Assembly: GCA_030295235.1 (NCBI GenBank)
Contig: AP026127.1
Location: 1,242,501 to 1,306,500, forward strand
Source of the DNA: Fistulifera solaris
Taxonomy: Eukaryota > Bacillariophyta > Bacillariophyceae > Naviculales > Stauroneidaceae
DNA: 64,000 bases
Direction: 5' to 3'
Of the stretch, positions 53,701 to 64,000 are shown piece by piece. How positions within the stretch are numbered: position 1 is the stretch's first letter; each line of letters opens with the position of its first letter. The translations under genes were made by a program, and so were the position numbers. The notes beneath the pieces are model-generated. The model was not told the origin of the DNA and made no database searches. It saw nothing but the letters and a program-made list of their open reading frames with translations.

Positions 53701-56700
53701 ACAGCGTGTTGGACCGCCAGTGGCCAGAGTTTGGTGTCTGTGACTTCGGGCCAGTGGATGCTTGCATGAAGCATCATTGCTCTTGCAAGCGACATCACAG
53801 TTTGAATGCTTCTCTCGGCGATTCCGTTGTGGTGATGCGCTCCAACACCAGCAAAGCTTGAAATCTGTCCAAAGTTCTGGAGATGAGCGGTGTATTCCGT
53901 GGAGGTGAATGCGGAGCCATTGTCAGTCAGGTAAGTTTGCGGGATCACTCCAAAATCTCTCCAGTGGTCTTCAAAGTTCTGTTTCGCATCGATGGTCTCA
54001 TGAGTGTTTAAATGTACTTGTTCTTTGATAAACACATATCCAGATGCATGATCCACAAAGATTGCGCCGCCAGAGTACTGAGTCTTCGGGTCTTCTTTGC
54101 CTTGAGTGTGGGTAAGTCTCCCTTTCGTTGAACAGACAAAGTGATCGACACTGACTCGTTGTCCTGGCAGCAAATGGTCCGCTTTCATTACTCCCTGGCG
54201 ATCTTTTACGACTTTCTTTGTTGTTCCTGGGGCCGATCTTTGCCGCTGCTTTGCGAACTGGCACGCGGCACACATAGGGAGGTGAGTGCTCGACTTCGAT
54301 GCTTGAATCTGTAGCTGTCTTGTCTTCTCACTGTGCGCTAGAACACCTGTGCGCAAAAGGAACTGCGTTTGTTTCATTGAAAGGTGCCCAAGTCGGCAGT
54401 GCCACTTCAACAATTCACGCTGTGCTGGAGAAAGGTTCATGTTGCTGTTGCTTGCACATGAAATCGAAGCGTTGAGCGCCTGGTGGATCTTGGAGTCTGT
54501 GTCGCGGGAATACGCCGTCGTCGAAGGAAGATTTGATTCTGAGCAGATGTAGACCGTGATTCCGCGTCGAGTTGGTTCATCTTCGCTTGTATTGGCGCCG
54601 CTGAGCGTCATTTTCAGCTTATCATGATGAATGGTCTCGTCTGGGTAGGTGTTGAGCAGACTGTTAATGCTCAGCAGTCGAACTTTTGACGATGGAACCA
54701 GAAGAGCCGGTACTTTCAAGGTGCGTAGCATGCCGTCATGATCCGTGAAACTCCATGCGACTGTTCCAACTCCAGCAACTGCTGTCTGACCATGAATACC
54801 CGCGATCTTCATCTCTTTTGCAGGTCTTTCGATTGGTCCAACAAAGTCTGCGCGCGAAGGTGAGATTGAGATGCTCGCTCCTGTGTCCCAAATGACTTTG
54901 AACTGACTCTCTTTGTCAAGGTTCTCTCGAACTGCAGCAGGAGAGGTGAAAGCGGCCTTGAGTGCGGCCGGGATACTCAAGAAAGGTGCACTCAGAGCTG
55001 CCACATACGCGTGAGCAGTTCCAGTAAAGGGTTCATCTTCTTTGGCTCCGCGAAGTGGGCTGTAAAGGTAAGCGCTTTGAATATCAACTTCTGCGCGTGG
55101 AATCCTTGACATGACGTTTCCTAACTCTCTCAGTTCCTCCAAAGACATAGCTGGTGCCAATGGCTTTGGGATTTTTCGGCTTGGTCTTGTTGTGATAAGA
55201 CCAGAAGCGTTTCTTGGGAGGCGGTGGAGCCGGCGGAGCGGAGGGACGCAATGAAAGTGGTTTGGGCGACAGGCATCGCATGAAGAACAATTCGCTCGAT
55301 AAAGAGAGGTGTTTGGTGTGTGTTGAGGTGCCTGCTTCTCCCTCTCTTCATGGGATGACTGAAGCTTGGCAGGACGGAAGCGGATGGCGTCATCGAAGTC
55401 ACGAAGGCGTGCTTGGAGCGTTTCCTCGGCTTCCCTGTCCCGTGCCGCCTTATCCTCGGCCACCGTAGCTCGAGCGGCCTTCAATTCACTTTCCTTGGCG
55501 CGTTTCATCATGAAATCGTCACGGGACGCGTGTCGTCGTCGATTTGGCGCAGGAGGATGGCGTTTGAACCACGGTCGCATCTGGGAGACAACTCGGTCGC
55601 TTGCAACGGTATTGAGATGGCGCTTGCGACGTTTGGCAAAGGCTGGTCCCTTGCGGCGAGCCCAACGCGGAAGAGGCTCTGGAATTCGATGCAGATGAGC
55701 GTTGGTGCGGCGAACATGTTGACGGTGCGCCACCAACAACAGAAGAACAACAATCAACCAGGCAATCGGTGCCAGGAGCCAGGGAAGCGGGATCTTGTCG
55801 AGACCGAGACCAAAGCCAACAAGAGAAGGCGGAAGAGCGAACATTGGGCGGAAGGCCAGTAGTGCTTGAAAGGGATTTTCCTCTGGAGCGGGCACAAGTC
55901 CAGCATGCCAGGCGGAGTGATTCATGACAATATTCGCCTGGTGTTTTGCATCGCCGTTTGTGGGACTTTTGTGTTCGCTTGTACCGTGTGTGGTCGACCA
56001 ACGGCCGCACTTTTCGCACCAGTACCATGTTCTGTCTTTCACTTTCTTGGTGGGACTGTCATTCGGGCCAGGAGGCGTGCGTTTCCACGGATTGCGATTC
56101 TCGTGGCGCTTTGGATTCGTGTTGGATCGCCGCTGCTTGTCTTGAGACCGTTTCTTCGTCGTTTGAGTCTCCTTCTTTGGTTCCGGACAATCGCGAGCCA
56201 TGTGCTCAAGCGACCCGCAATTGAAGCATCCATCCTTCTTCGTCTTCGCGTTCTGATGCTGTGGAACCAGAGCAAAGGCTCCAAACTTTGCCGGGGCGGC
56301 TTTTGAATCCGGATTGTGCCGTGCCGGTGGCCAACGCCCGCGAGATGCAAGAGTGCGGTACTTGTCGGTTGCAATTCGACAAATATCGCGAACTGTCAGC
56401 TCTTCTTTGATGATTCGAGCTGTTACATCGTCCTGGGTCAGAAAACCGATGTCCAAAAGCGTTTCTTCGAGCTTGTCGTGCAGGATACGAAGTGAATGCT
56501 TGTATTCTTCCAAAGGCTGACTCCCACCTGCGGAAAGAAAGGCTTCCAGGATGATCAGGCTCAAGTTGTGCTCATACTGGCCAGCTATCTCCAATTCACG
56601 GACATCTGCGCGGAAATCGATTGCCATTTGGGCTAAGTCTTGCCCAGGATACTGCGAAGGATGGCGATTGCGGATCTTGTGCTTTATGGTGTTGCAGTAG

Positions 56701-57665
56701 TCAATAGACACGTTTCTCACAATTTTCATCAGGTGTAACCAATATAGCGGAAATGGGTCTTCTTTCATCGTCACGCCCGTAGTTCCGTAGCTAGACTGTC
56801 ATCAACGCTGTTTAAGAGAAATAGTTTTGCCTCTGTATCGTTGTTGACGTCGTAGGTGTCGTACTTAGTGAGCTGAGGTGCCATTAGCGTCGGCAGCATC
56901 TTTACTTGCAGTCTTGGATGGTTCGTGACACAAGTTATCATCGTTTTCGTGTCAGCAGGGTTGGGGACGCACGATATCGAAAACAGACCGTGGAGTTCCA
57001 GATGTTCCAAAATCTTGTGTTCGAAGGTTAGACGGTTGTCGCTTGCTTTGAACTTGGGCACTAGTCCTTCAATTCGCTTCGAGTGGGACTTCTGTGCCGC
57101 TGTGATACTCGTACCCCTAAACTGTCCGGGATGATTCGGAGGTGCGGAGTCGTGGGGACCAGTCCATTCGGAGTTTGGATGTGTTCCACACCATGCGACG
57201 GTCAGGCCATTGGGCATTTCGACTAAGCCACCCATGATAGGCTTGTCGACTTCGACCGTTTTCTTCGCCACTTCAACCGGAGGTTGCCCTAGCATCTGTC
57301 TGAGAGCAGCTGTCAGGGAGGCAATCGCCGCGTCCGTAGTCTCGGATTCGACGGGATTCGGAGCGTCCGGATCACGCTGTACGTTGCCGGTGTCGTCCTG
57401 GTTCTCTTCCTGCATCGTTGGATCGTCTTCTGAAGAGATATCAATTTCGTCGGCCGAACCACTCGTCGGAGATCGGTGAGTCGCTTTCACTCGAAGTCGC
57501 TGTGCCTGGGCCCGGAGGAGTCCCTTGGCGAGGTACCTGTATCACTGTGTGAGACTGGGAAGGGTTGACTTGGCTTCAGGGCGTCCCCTGAAGGTAGCGT
57601 CAGAAAGTCGGTGACTTTCGGGTGGTTTCTCTAAAACACCGGAGAGGAGGCTGGGCTCACTAACC

Positions 57666-58085
57666 AGTCAAGGTAGAATGAATAACAGCAATAGCAATGT
57701 AGCTTAGTTCTCTACCTTGTGTGCCGTTTGATGCGCTGTAGAGTTGTCCAATCTCTGCAACACGAACGGCCAACGAGGTCGAAACTATCGATGGTCAAAA
57801 AAGGGGATAGAGTGCAGCTTTTCAGCAATTTGCAAACTATAAAGGGCTTGGGAGCGAGAGCATCGACAATGCACGACCAGTGTCAAGGAACTCGACACCA
57901 GCTGACATGACACGATGCTTCCTCCCGTTAAAGTCTACTTATTACTCCAGTGTTAGGTGCGCGGATGCTTGTTCTCTCGTGATCACCTTAGTTTTCCTTA
58001 CACTGGGATTTCACATAGATACTCCATGTCGCAGCGCTCGTCTCGAGGTAGTTTTTCACTATGGATTGGACAGTCCACTTTGACT
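57666..58085 (-). repeat. Right LTR (5' LTR of the element)
   Basis: 420 bp. On the element's coding strand a TGG that could start a tRNA primer-binding site directly abuts its inner edge, sharing the last LTR base. Confidence 0.95.
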
Positions 58086-58090
58086 GGACA

Positions 58091-58552
58091 TAAATAATGA
58101 GAAAGATACGCTTTTTGATTATGTACGACATTGTACGGGGTCTACGTGAGTCCCGGTTTCGTAGTATCGACTGTAATCGAAAGTGTATCACACATCTTCC
58201 AAGACTGCATTTTAGTCATGAATTAATATTCATGCGAGCGACAAACGCTTGCCTACAATTTGTTCGTTCAGGTCCATTTGTCGTTGGTTGAAAATATATA
58301 GTTTTTGGAAGCGTTTGCATTACACATCTTTCTATTTTACATCGAGAGTCGTGCGAAACGTTGTTCTTTCGTGTTTACTATTGACTAAATTGTTGTCACT
58401 TGTCGCCACGACTGCATGTCAGTCATGAGTCGTCGTCATGATCGTCGGCGCATTTTTCCTCTTGGTCGGCGCATCAATGGCAATGACAATGATGCAATAT
58501 TTTCACGTTCTTATTATCTTCGACAACACTGCCGAAGGAAAGAGCCTCCGCT
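58091..58552. repeat. Intergenic with two more GACTGCAT repeats
   Basis: Copies of the repeat also seen near 17.9 and 18.2 kb: AAGACTGCATTTTAGTCATG at 58201 and ACGACTGCATGTCAGTCATG at 58408. As at the other locus they come as a pair about 205 bp apart. This is also the promoter region of the histidine phosphatase gene. Confidence 0.7.
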
Positions 58553-59386
58553 ATGCGACTGTTGCCTTTTCTATCTCGTACAGCAATCACCTTCCTGCGA
58601 GGAGGCGCCAACAATAGTACAATGAGCACACACGAAGGATCCTCGTTGTCCATCGCCCCGGCATCATCTCTACTCGACCGTCTGCCTCCGCTCGACCCGA
58701 CAATACATCAACGGCGTATCATACTTGTTCGTCACGGAGAAACAGACTGGAACAGACGAGGTCTTATGCAGGGAGGAGGATTCGATATTGAATTGAATGA
58801 ACACGGCAAACGACAAGCGCGTCAGGTAGCACACGAGTTGGTGACTCTCATGGCGAACCGAGAAACGGTAGTATTGGCGTCGTCGCACCTGCAACGCGCT
58901 GCACAGACCGCGGATGTCTTGCACGAGATCTGGAAAACACAACATGCGCACTTGGAGGTTGCACGAGTCACCTTAAAAGAATTCGGTGAAATGCGATTTG
59001 GTAATCTGGAAGGAAATGCACTGCGAGGACCCGAGGCCACAGACGAAAGTAAGGCGTTATTTCGTGACAACAATTACAAAATGACACAAGACAAACACGT
59101 GTGTTGGCCGGGAGGTGGAGAGTCAACGGCAGATGTGGAAACGAGAGGTTTGCAAGGACTCGACGCGCTGACGAAGCAGTATCCCGACGCGGATTTGCTC
59201 GTCATTGTCGCCCACGGACGGTTCAATAAAATACTCCTGGCGTCGCTCCTTTACAAAAATGTGCTACAACATTCAGAAATCGAACAAGGAAACACGTGTA
59301 TCAATGTAATTGATCAGCGAAAGGATGGGAAGTACGAACAAGTTGTTCTAAACTACTTGGGACACCTTCGTAATGAGTGTGATTGA
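58553..59386 (+). CDS. Histidine phosphatase (phosphoglycerate-mutase-like)
   Basis: 277 aa, single exon, ATG 58553 (a second candidate Met is 58622). The family transfers phosphate through a catalytic His. Motif 1 is RIILVRHGETDWN (residues about 56-68). The acidic catalytic region is LKEFGEMRFGNLEG. The second catalytic His is in LLVIVAHGRFNKILL near residue 225. It could be a cofactor-dependent mutase or a small-molecule phosphatase; length and the PGGGESTADVETR block fit the broad cobC/GpmB-like group. The first 20 residues (MRLLPFLSRTAITFLRGGAN) could be a mitochondrial presequence, which is inference. Confidence 0.85.
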   Translation: MRLLPFLSRTAITFLRGGANNSTMSTHEGSSLSIAPASSLLDRLPPLDPTIHQRRIILVRHGETDWNRRGLMQGGGFDIELNEHGKRQARQVAHELVTLMANRETVVLASSHLQRAAQTADVLHEIWKTQHAHLEVARVTLKEFGEMRFGNLEGNALRGPEATDESKALFRDNNYKMTQDKHVCWPGGGESTADVETRGLQGLDALTKQYPDADLLVIVAHGRFNKILLASLLYKNVLQHSEIEQGNTCINVIDQRKDGKYEQVVLNYLGHLRNECD

Positions 59387-59663
59387 TTGTCGAGGGGTTG
59401 AATCTTTGATAGTGGAGAAAGTTTGCCGATCTAGACGACGTGTTTATGACAGAACGACACTAATACATGGAAACAAGGAGGTCGCTGATGCACCAGTGCC
59501 CAAGTATTGTCGCGATTCTGATGAAAAAGACATCAATTTGGAGGCAGCAAAATTTACTCTTGGACGCTGATTGGGTCTATCTCGCGCAACCTCTGCTAGT
59601 ACATGCAACATGTTTAACCCTATAGATTACATTAACACTAACACACTTCCGATACCATATAAA
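59387..59663. other. Short spacer between convergent genes
   Basis: Nothing recognised. The 59571-59876 plus frame is antisense to the lipase gene. Confidence 0.5.
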
Positions 59664-62600
59664 TTACCAAGTGCTGCTTCCAGCAGAAGATTGCTGACAA
59701 AACTCTGTGAAAGTCATGTTGTTTTCCGTGGAGATTGCGATAGGTTCAGGATAATTGAAGAGAGTGACGCACTCGCACAGCACTGGACGTCGGCTGGTTC
59801 CGTAACCGCTTCCACAGCTGTAAATAATCTCGCACAGGGAGCGCGTCGAATCATGGCAGCCAATTACGTCCTCTAAACTTGTTTCGCAGCGAATATATTG
59901 AACGTTTTGAGCTTTGTCGTCAATCATCGGAACTACATCGCGCTCCGGAATGATGTTGAAGGTCTTACTGTCAAGAGCTTCTGCCGAAAGCGGAGGATCG
60001 AAGGAACTGCGAGACAACATTGCGTTGGGGGCTGAAAGACCAACCCCGAGAGCCCCTGTTTGTGCAGCAGATCTTAATAATAAGTTGAAAGGCCAGTTTA
60101 GTAGAAGCGATCATCATAGTCGGTCACATCGAAGTAGACACTCACATCAAAGTCAAGCCACCCCCTAAGCTGTGTCCTGTGATACCGACTCCACCGTAGA
60201 TACCGGCTCGCACGCCTTCCTGAATGTACTTGACAAAGGCCGTTGTATCCCGGTAGAAAGATACGCGGTCGATACTCTCACTCTCAACCTGTGACATCAA
60301 CTTAATAAGTCTTCTCATCACCGGCGTGAAAACGATTCCAACCGGTAACAGTTCTCTCAAACCCTGCATCAAAAGGCAGCGCTCCATAATTGAGCATCAG
60401 TCAACATGTCCCAATTATTTGTTGTTCCGCGAATGAGCACGTAAGAAAAGTTATTGTTTTGAGGAAATGTGACAAGCTTGAATGAAACTGCTGAAGATTC
60501 GTCCTCAGCCCGAGAACGCCACTCCTCAACCACATCATCCCTATCAACCGCCCCACCATCAAACCATCCATCAAGTTCCCTTTGAGTAACATTTCCTCTT
60601 CCACGGTAAGCAAGGCCAGCCAAGAACGCAAAATCTGTTGTCAAGGTAAGAAATCAGCAGTCGCAGCATTACATAATCAAATCCAATGACGTACCGGCCA
60701 TAGATTGCAAGGGACTGTTGCCTAGATCAGCACTGATTCTGCAGGAAGGATATCTCGTAGAGTCTTGCTGGTCATATCTGTAATCAAATGAATAAGTATA
60801 TGGGGTATCGAACGTAGCCAACGAGTCCACGTCGTTTGACACCGCGCCAAGAAAGAGAGCAAGGAACACAAATCCAATAGTTCCGAGAACAGTTACCCAA
60901 GCGCCCCGACTACGACCCCTTGTAATGTTGCCAATAATCTCACTCATGCGCGATTGATTTTTCCAAACTTCTTCTTCGTTGGCACCGTCGACGATATCCA
61001 TGTGACCAGTTTCCTCTAGTACAAGGACTGCGTTCACATAGTATCGACAGAAACTGATTCCAGCAACGACGAAGAAAATCAAAGCGAGTGGATAGTTTGC
61101 GATGGACATCAAGCTGATCAACGGATAACTGAAGAAGAGACCGACTTCGACAACGAACATGATCCAACAGAAAAATTCCGTCGGTTTGGATATTCGAAAC
61201 ACTTCATCGACCGCGTAGACGGCCTGACTGACCTCAACCTCTTCACTTTTCTGCTGGAACTGATCGCGGGCAAAGTTAATATCCGAACCGAACTTATAAA
61301 GCCGGTAGGACGATTTAAATGTCGGGTAGAAAAAACAGAGCCCAGCAGCAATGATGAACATCGTAAATGGTACTCCCATACCGAGATAAATGAGCAGAGA
61401 AAAGAAGAAGAACACGAGCAAGAAAGAGCCGATACCCGAGCACAAAATCGAGCTTTTGATCTCCGCCTCAGTCAATGCGCCAGGGCCTTTGACAATTGCA
61501 ATGTAGCGCGATTCCCTTTTGCGACAAAATATCTTCTCCAGAGTCCACTGTAAAGTAAGCGAGTGCGAGACTGTGAGATACCGATCAACCGACGTTATTC
61601 GAAGATGAATAACATATGCGTACCAATTCTTTTGTGACAAATGGCCGAACATCGCGGGCATCATCGACTGTGTAGATTCGCTCTTCTTTGTCTTCTTCCC
61701 AGGCCTCGAATAGACCAAGGCCGGTACCTTGACGAAATTTCGGATTCAACGTCAGCTTAGAATAAAATGACATGCGCTCGTCTAACGTCGACGACACCAT
61801 GTTGCGAATCGACGCTTGCTTTCCTTCGGTGTATTCACTATTCACGATGGAGCCCAAGGAAAGATAGTTGATCGTCTTGCGCCCTCCGTATGTCGATACT
61901 TGGCGAAGTAGAATGCATCGATGAAGCACGTTCAACAAGGACGAATCATTGTCATGGTATCGGTTCTTGCAAACTTCCCAGCACGCTTTCTGCTCATAGA
62001 GCAATACGTTCGCACAGAAAATGAGGAAGAATACAAAGACGGAAAAGAGCCAAACCATGAGCGTAATTTCCCACCATTCGTCACTCCCCGAAAGAAGGGT
62101 GCAACACAAAATGAAGATAGGGAACCCCAAAAGCAAAGAAAGAACATCCATTCCACCACGACAGGATCGATGGATCGCAGCGCAAAGTTCCGAATCAAGA
62201 AGTGACCGTTATAGACATCCGAAATGTAAGCACCAGCAATGACGAGAGCGGAAGCCAGCCCATACACCAGCATGGGGAACGCCAGCACGACACCGACGGC
62301 ATTTCCGACGTGAGCATTGCCCTTGTTTGTAACACCCGCTTCGATGGCTAAATCGAGAACCGTAAAAAGAAGGATCTGCATACAAAAGACGAATAAAAAT
62401 CCCGTCCAGAAGGCTGCGACTAAAGTATACATGATACGGAGAAACCGAACCCCTTCGGACGTATCATGAATTCGTCGAATTTCAATTTCGTGTTTCTTTG
62501 ATTTCTCATTGAGCGTTTCTTCGAGAATAAACTGCGAATCATCCGCCGCAATAATACGCGCAGCGCCCTGTTTATCGCGGTAACGCACCGTGCTCGTCCG

Positions 62601-62747
62601 GATGGGAAGAGTAAAGTGATCCTTCAACGCCGTGATGCGAGGTCCTTCTTCCGAGTCTTGAATCTTGACCGCAAATCCTCCCCTCGAGGGGTGTTGAAAG
62701 GCCTCTTCCGGCGTAGGATCTTCGGGATCTGCTTCGTCTTGCGACAT
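59664..62747 (-). CDS. Polytopic membrane protein with class-3 lipase domain
   Basis: One gene of four exons: 62747-61624, 61547-60695, 60634-60146 and 60072-59664, with introns of 76, 60 and 73 bp. Joined ends read KEL|WTLEKIFC, SMA|DFAFLAGL and LTLI|SAAQTGALG. Start ATG 62747. The first 600 residues hold about eight membrane spans (for example FLLVFFFFSLLIYLGMGVPF). The rest is an alpha/beta-hydrolase of the Lipase_3 type: FSYVLIRGTTNNWDM, nucleophile GITGHSLGGG, acid in PERDVVPMIDD, His in GCHDSTRS. One-base slips at forward TT 62151-62152 and A4 60371-60374 need one extra base each; the corrected protein is about 958 aa. Likely acts on membrane lipids; substrate unknown. Confidence 0.82.
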
Positions 62748-63259
62748 GATGGCAAGTAGGTATTTGTTGAATGATAAGACTAACTTTGAATGAATGAATA
62801 GAAGTCTCCTCAGCAGAATGATGAACGCTTTCATTGCGTTTTGCTCGCACAAACGATCTTGTCCTAAACAAAGCAAGTACTTTATAGAGTCACAGTCCGA
62901 TGTAAGGAATGCAGAACATTCAGTCACTATAGACTGGAATGTTATCTTACGGTCCGTTGCTGAAGAATCGTTTACCTTTATCTTAAGTAGAAAACGAGAA
63001 ATGAGAATCAGCGTAATGCGACAAAGAAAGTGCACTTACTAACTTTCATAAGGTTATGGGTTATGGCTGTGTCTTCGGTCTTCGGTTTTCGTGCGATCCG
63101 CCAAAACGCGGCAAGTTCTTGACGACGCGTTTTTATTGCGTCCGGGAACTACCACATCCTTGCCGTGGACGAGCCGTTTTACAAACAGTGCATTCATACA
63201 TTCGTTTATATGCAAAGCATGCACAATTGCTGTTTATTTTCACTAAATATTTGAAAGAA
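62748..63259. other. Shared promoter region
   Basis: About 510 bp between the divergent lipase and helicase-associated genes. No repeat or gene recognised. Confidence 0.5.
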
Positions 63260-64000
63260 ATGGAAGGAGAATCGAATCGCGGGTGCAATGCCGGCCACCA
63301 GCGGCAAAGAATGATGAGAATGTGTTCCCCGACGTGCAACTCGAAAGCACTCCAGATGATGTGCTCTGGATGCAGATCTATCGACAAGTCGTAGCTCTTC
63401 AACAAGTAAGCGGCCAAGTTGCGGTCCACTCACCTAGTGAAAAGTATCTACTGGATCTATGGATTAAAGAACAGCGTCAGCGTCAAAAAAGAGAACATTG
63501 CCAAAGGATCGTGAACAGTTGTTGGTGAACTCCGGTATTCTTTCCAAGCGTAATGTGAGAGCTTCCAACAACTACTACAATGACGAGCAATGGATGGATC
63601 GATACAATCGACTCAAGGCTGTCAAAGAACGAACGGGTGAATTGAAAGTCAAACATGCAGAAGATCCTGAGCTTGCAAATTGGATCGGAAACCAAAAGAA
63701 TTTTCAACGGCAAGGTAAATTCGCGACAAGATCGGGAGGAGCTTCTAACGGAACTTGGTTTGAAATGGTATAAGCCTAAAGGCGTTCTCAATGCCACCAG
63801 TGAGACCGTGCAACCTGTTGCTCCCGAGCAACAGAACGAAGCGTCTAACGTCGACCCCCCTATGATTTCGAATCATCACACGGAGACAACCGAACCCGAA
63901 CCTGAAACGTCGCTACGTTTGGCGAGCACCGCTGCCACTGCCAGCAAGCCGGAGCAGTGTGTCATTCCGGAACAACAGAGCGTGCAGCCGAGCATCGACA
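63260..64000 (+). CDS. Helicase-associated (HA) domain protein, 5' part
   Basis: Runs off the right edge. Two HA-type repeats are visible: IYRQVVALQQVSGQVAVHSP..LDLWIKEQRQRQK and WMDRYNRLKAVKERTGELKV..LANWIGNQKNF. Each is followed by the usual linker, which here reads DREELLTELGLKWYKPKG, and then by a Ser/Pro/Gln-rich tail. HA repeats occur by the dozen in diatom proteins, often without a helicase domain, and may bind nucleic acid. The start is uncertain (ATG 63260 is in a different frame from the first repeat). Frame slips occur at the A6 run near 63486-63491 and near 63711-63717. Confidence 0.65.

Larger units (their letters stand above)
50318..58085 (-). mobile_element. Ty1/copia LTR retrotransposon (diatom CoDi type), near whole
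   Basis: About 7.8 kb on the minus strand. Two LTRs of 419 and 420 bp bound it, with a 5-bp target duplication GGACA on each side (50313-50317 and 58086-58090). Parts from right to left: gag region (about 55.9-57.5 kb, CCHC knuckle CFNCGSLEHMARDC), protease (DTGAS, about 54.9 kb), integrase (about 53.6-54.4 kb), reverse transcriptase (YVDD, about 51.7-52.5 kb) and RNase H (about 51.1-51.5 kb). Integrase before RT defines Ty1/copia. Coding parts are long and mostly open, with roughly two or three interruptions. The LTRs are practically identical, so the insertion is very recent. Confidence 0.95.

Noticed and set aside
1-64000. tRNA, rRNA or other structured RNA genes
   Set aside because: I looked for A- and B-box-like sequence and long conserved rRNA words and found none convincing.

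Overview
The window is nuclear DNA of a diatom, probably a raphid pennate. The genes are eukaryotic, with short GT-AG introns of 58-189 bp. Several proteins carry a signal peptide followed by an ASAFAP-like motif (GAWVLP, EGFVVR, LAFVTR, GLAFGF), which is the plastid-import leader of diatoms. The gene set also fits: SQD2 sulfolipid synthase, a single-domain EukCat-type voltage-gated channel, a DLG/YRD-type kinase, a membrane-bound class-3 lipase, helicase-associated repeats, and a young Ty1/copia element of the diatom CoDi type. The species cannot be named from sequence alone.

Layout. 0.25-6.2 kb: Raptor (TORC1) and SQD2. 6.2-9.0 kb: gene-poor DNA with a 104-bp-period tandem array, bracketed by an 81-bp copy of a gene segment from 35.9 kb and a broken copy of a Raptor exon piece. 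9.0-33.0 kb: dense single-copy genes (coiled-coil protein, plastid SET protein, TVP38/DedA protein, membrane metallophosphatase-like protein, ion channel, LRRC57-like, small plastid membrane protein, DPH2, hypothetical, NnrU protein, kinase, seven-exon cyclophilin, GIGYF-like GYF protein, DUF1415 protein). 33-38.2 kb: dispersed repeats, an ankyrin pseudogene, a diatom LRR-like family gene and a 228-bp tandem duplication. 38.2-44.0 kb: ribosomal protein eL30, a TAF4-like coactivator and a Tudor-like gene. 44-46.8 kb: three kinds of repeat. 46.9-50.1 kb: a plastid protein of unknown role and a second LRR-like family gene. 50.3-58.1 kb: the Ty1/copia element. 58.5-64 kb: histidine phosphatase, large membrane lipase, and the start of a helicase-associated-domain gene cut by the window edge.

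The genes do not form one pathway. Themes are growth and translation control (Raptor, GIGYF, DPH2, eL30, TAF4-like), membranes and plastid (SQD2, TVP38, NnrU, lipase, SET and DUF1415 proteins) and signalling (channel, kinase).

Two window-wide patterns stand out. First, about a dozen host genes show a one-base reading-frame break, nearly always at a homopolymer and with no plausible intron, which looks like run-length error in the assembly. Second, the intergenic DNA is built from a few short repeat families that recur tens of kilobases apart, some carrying splice-site-like or dyad-symmetric sequence.
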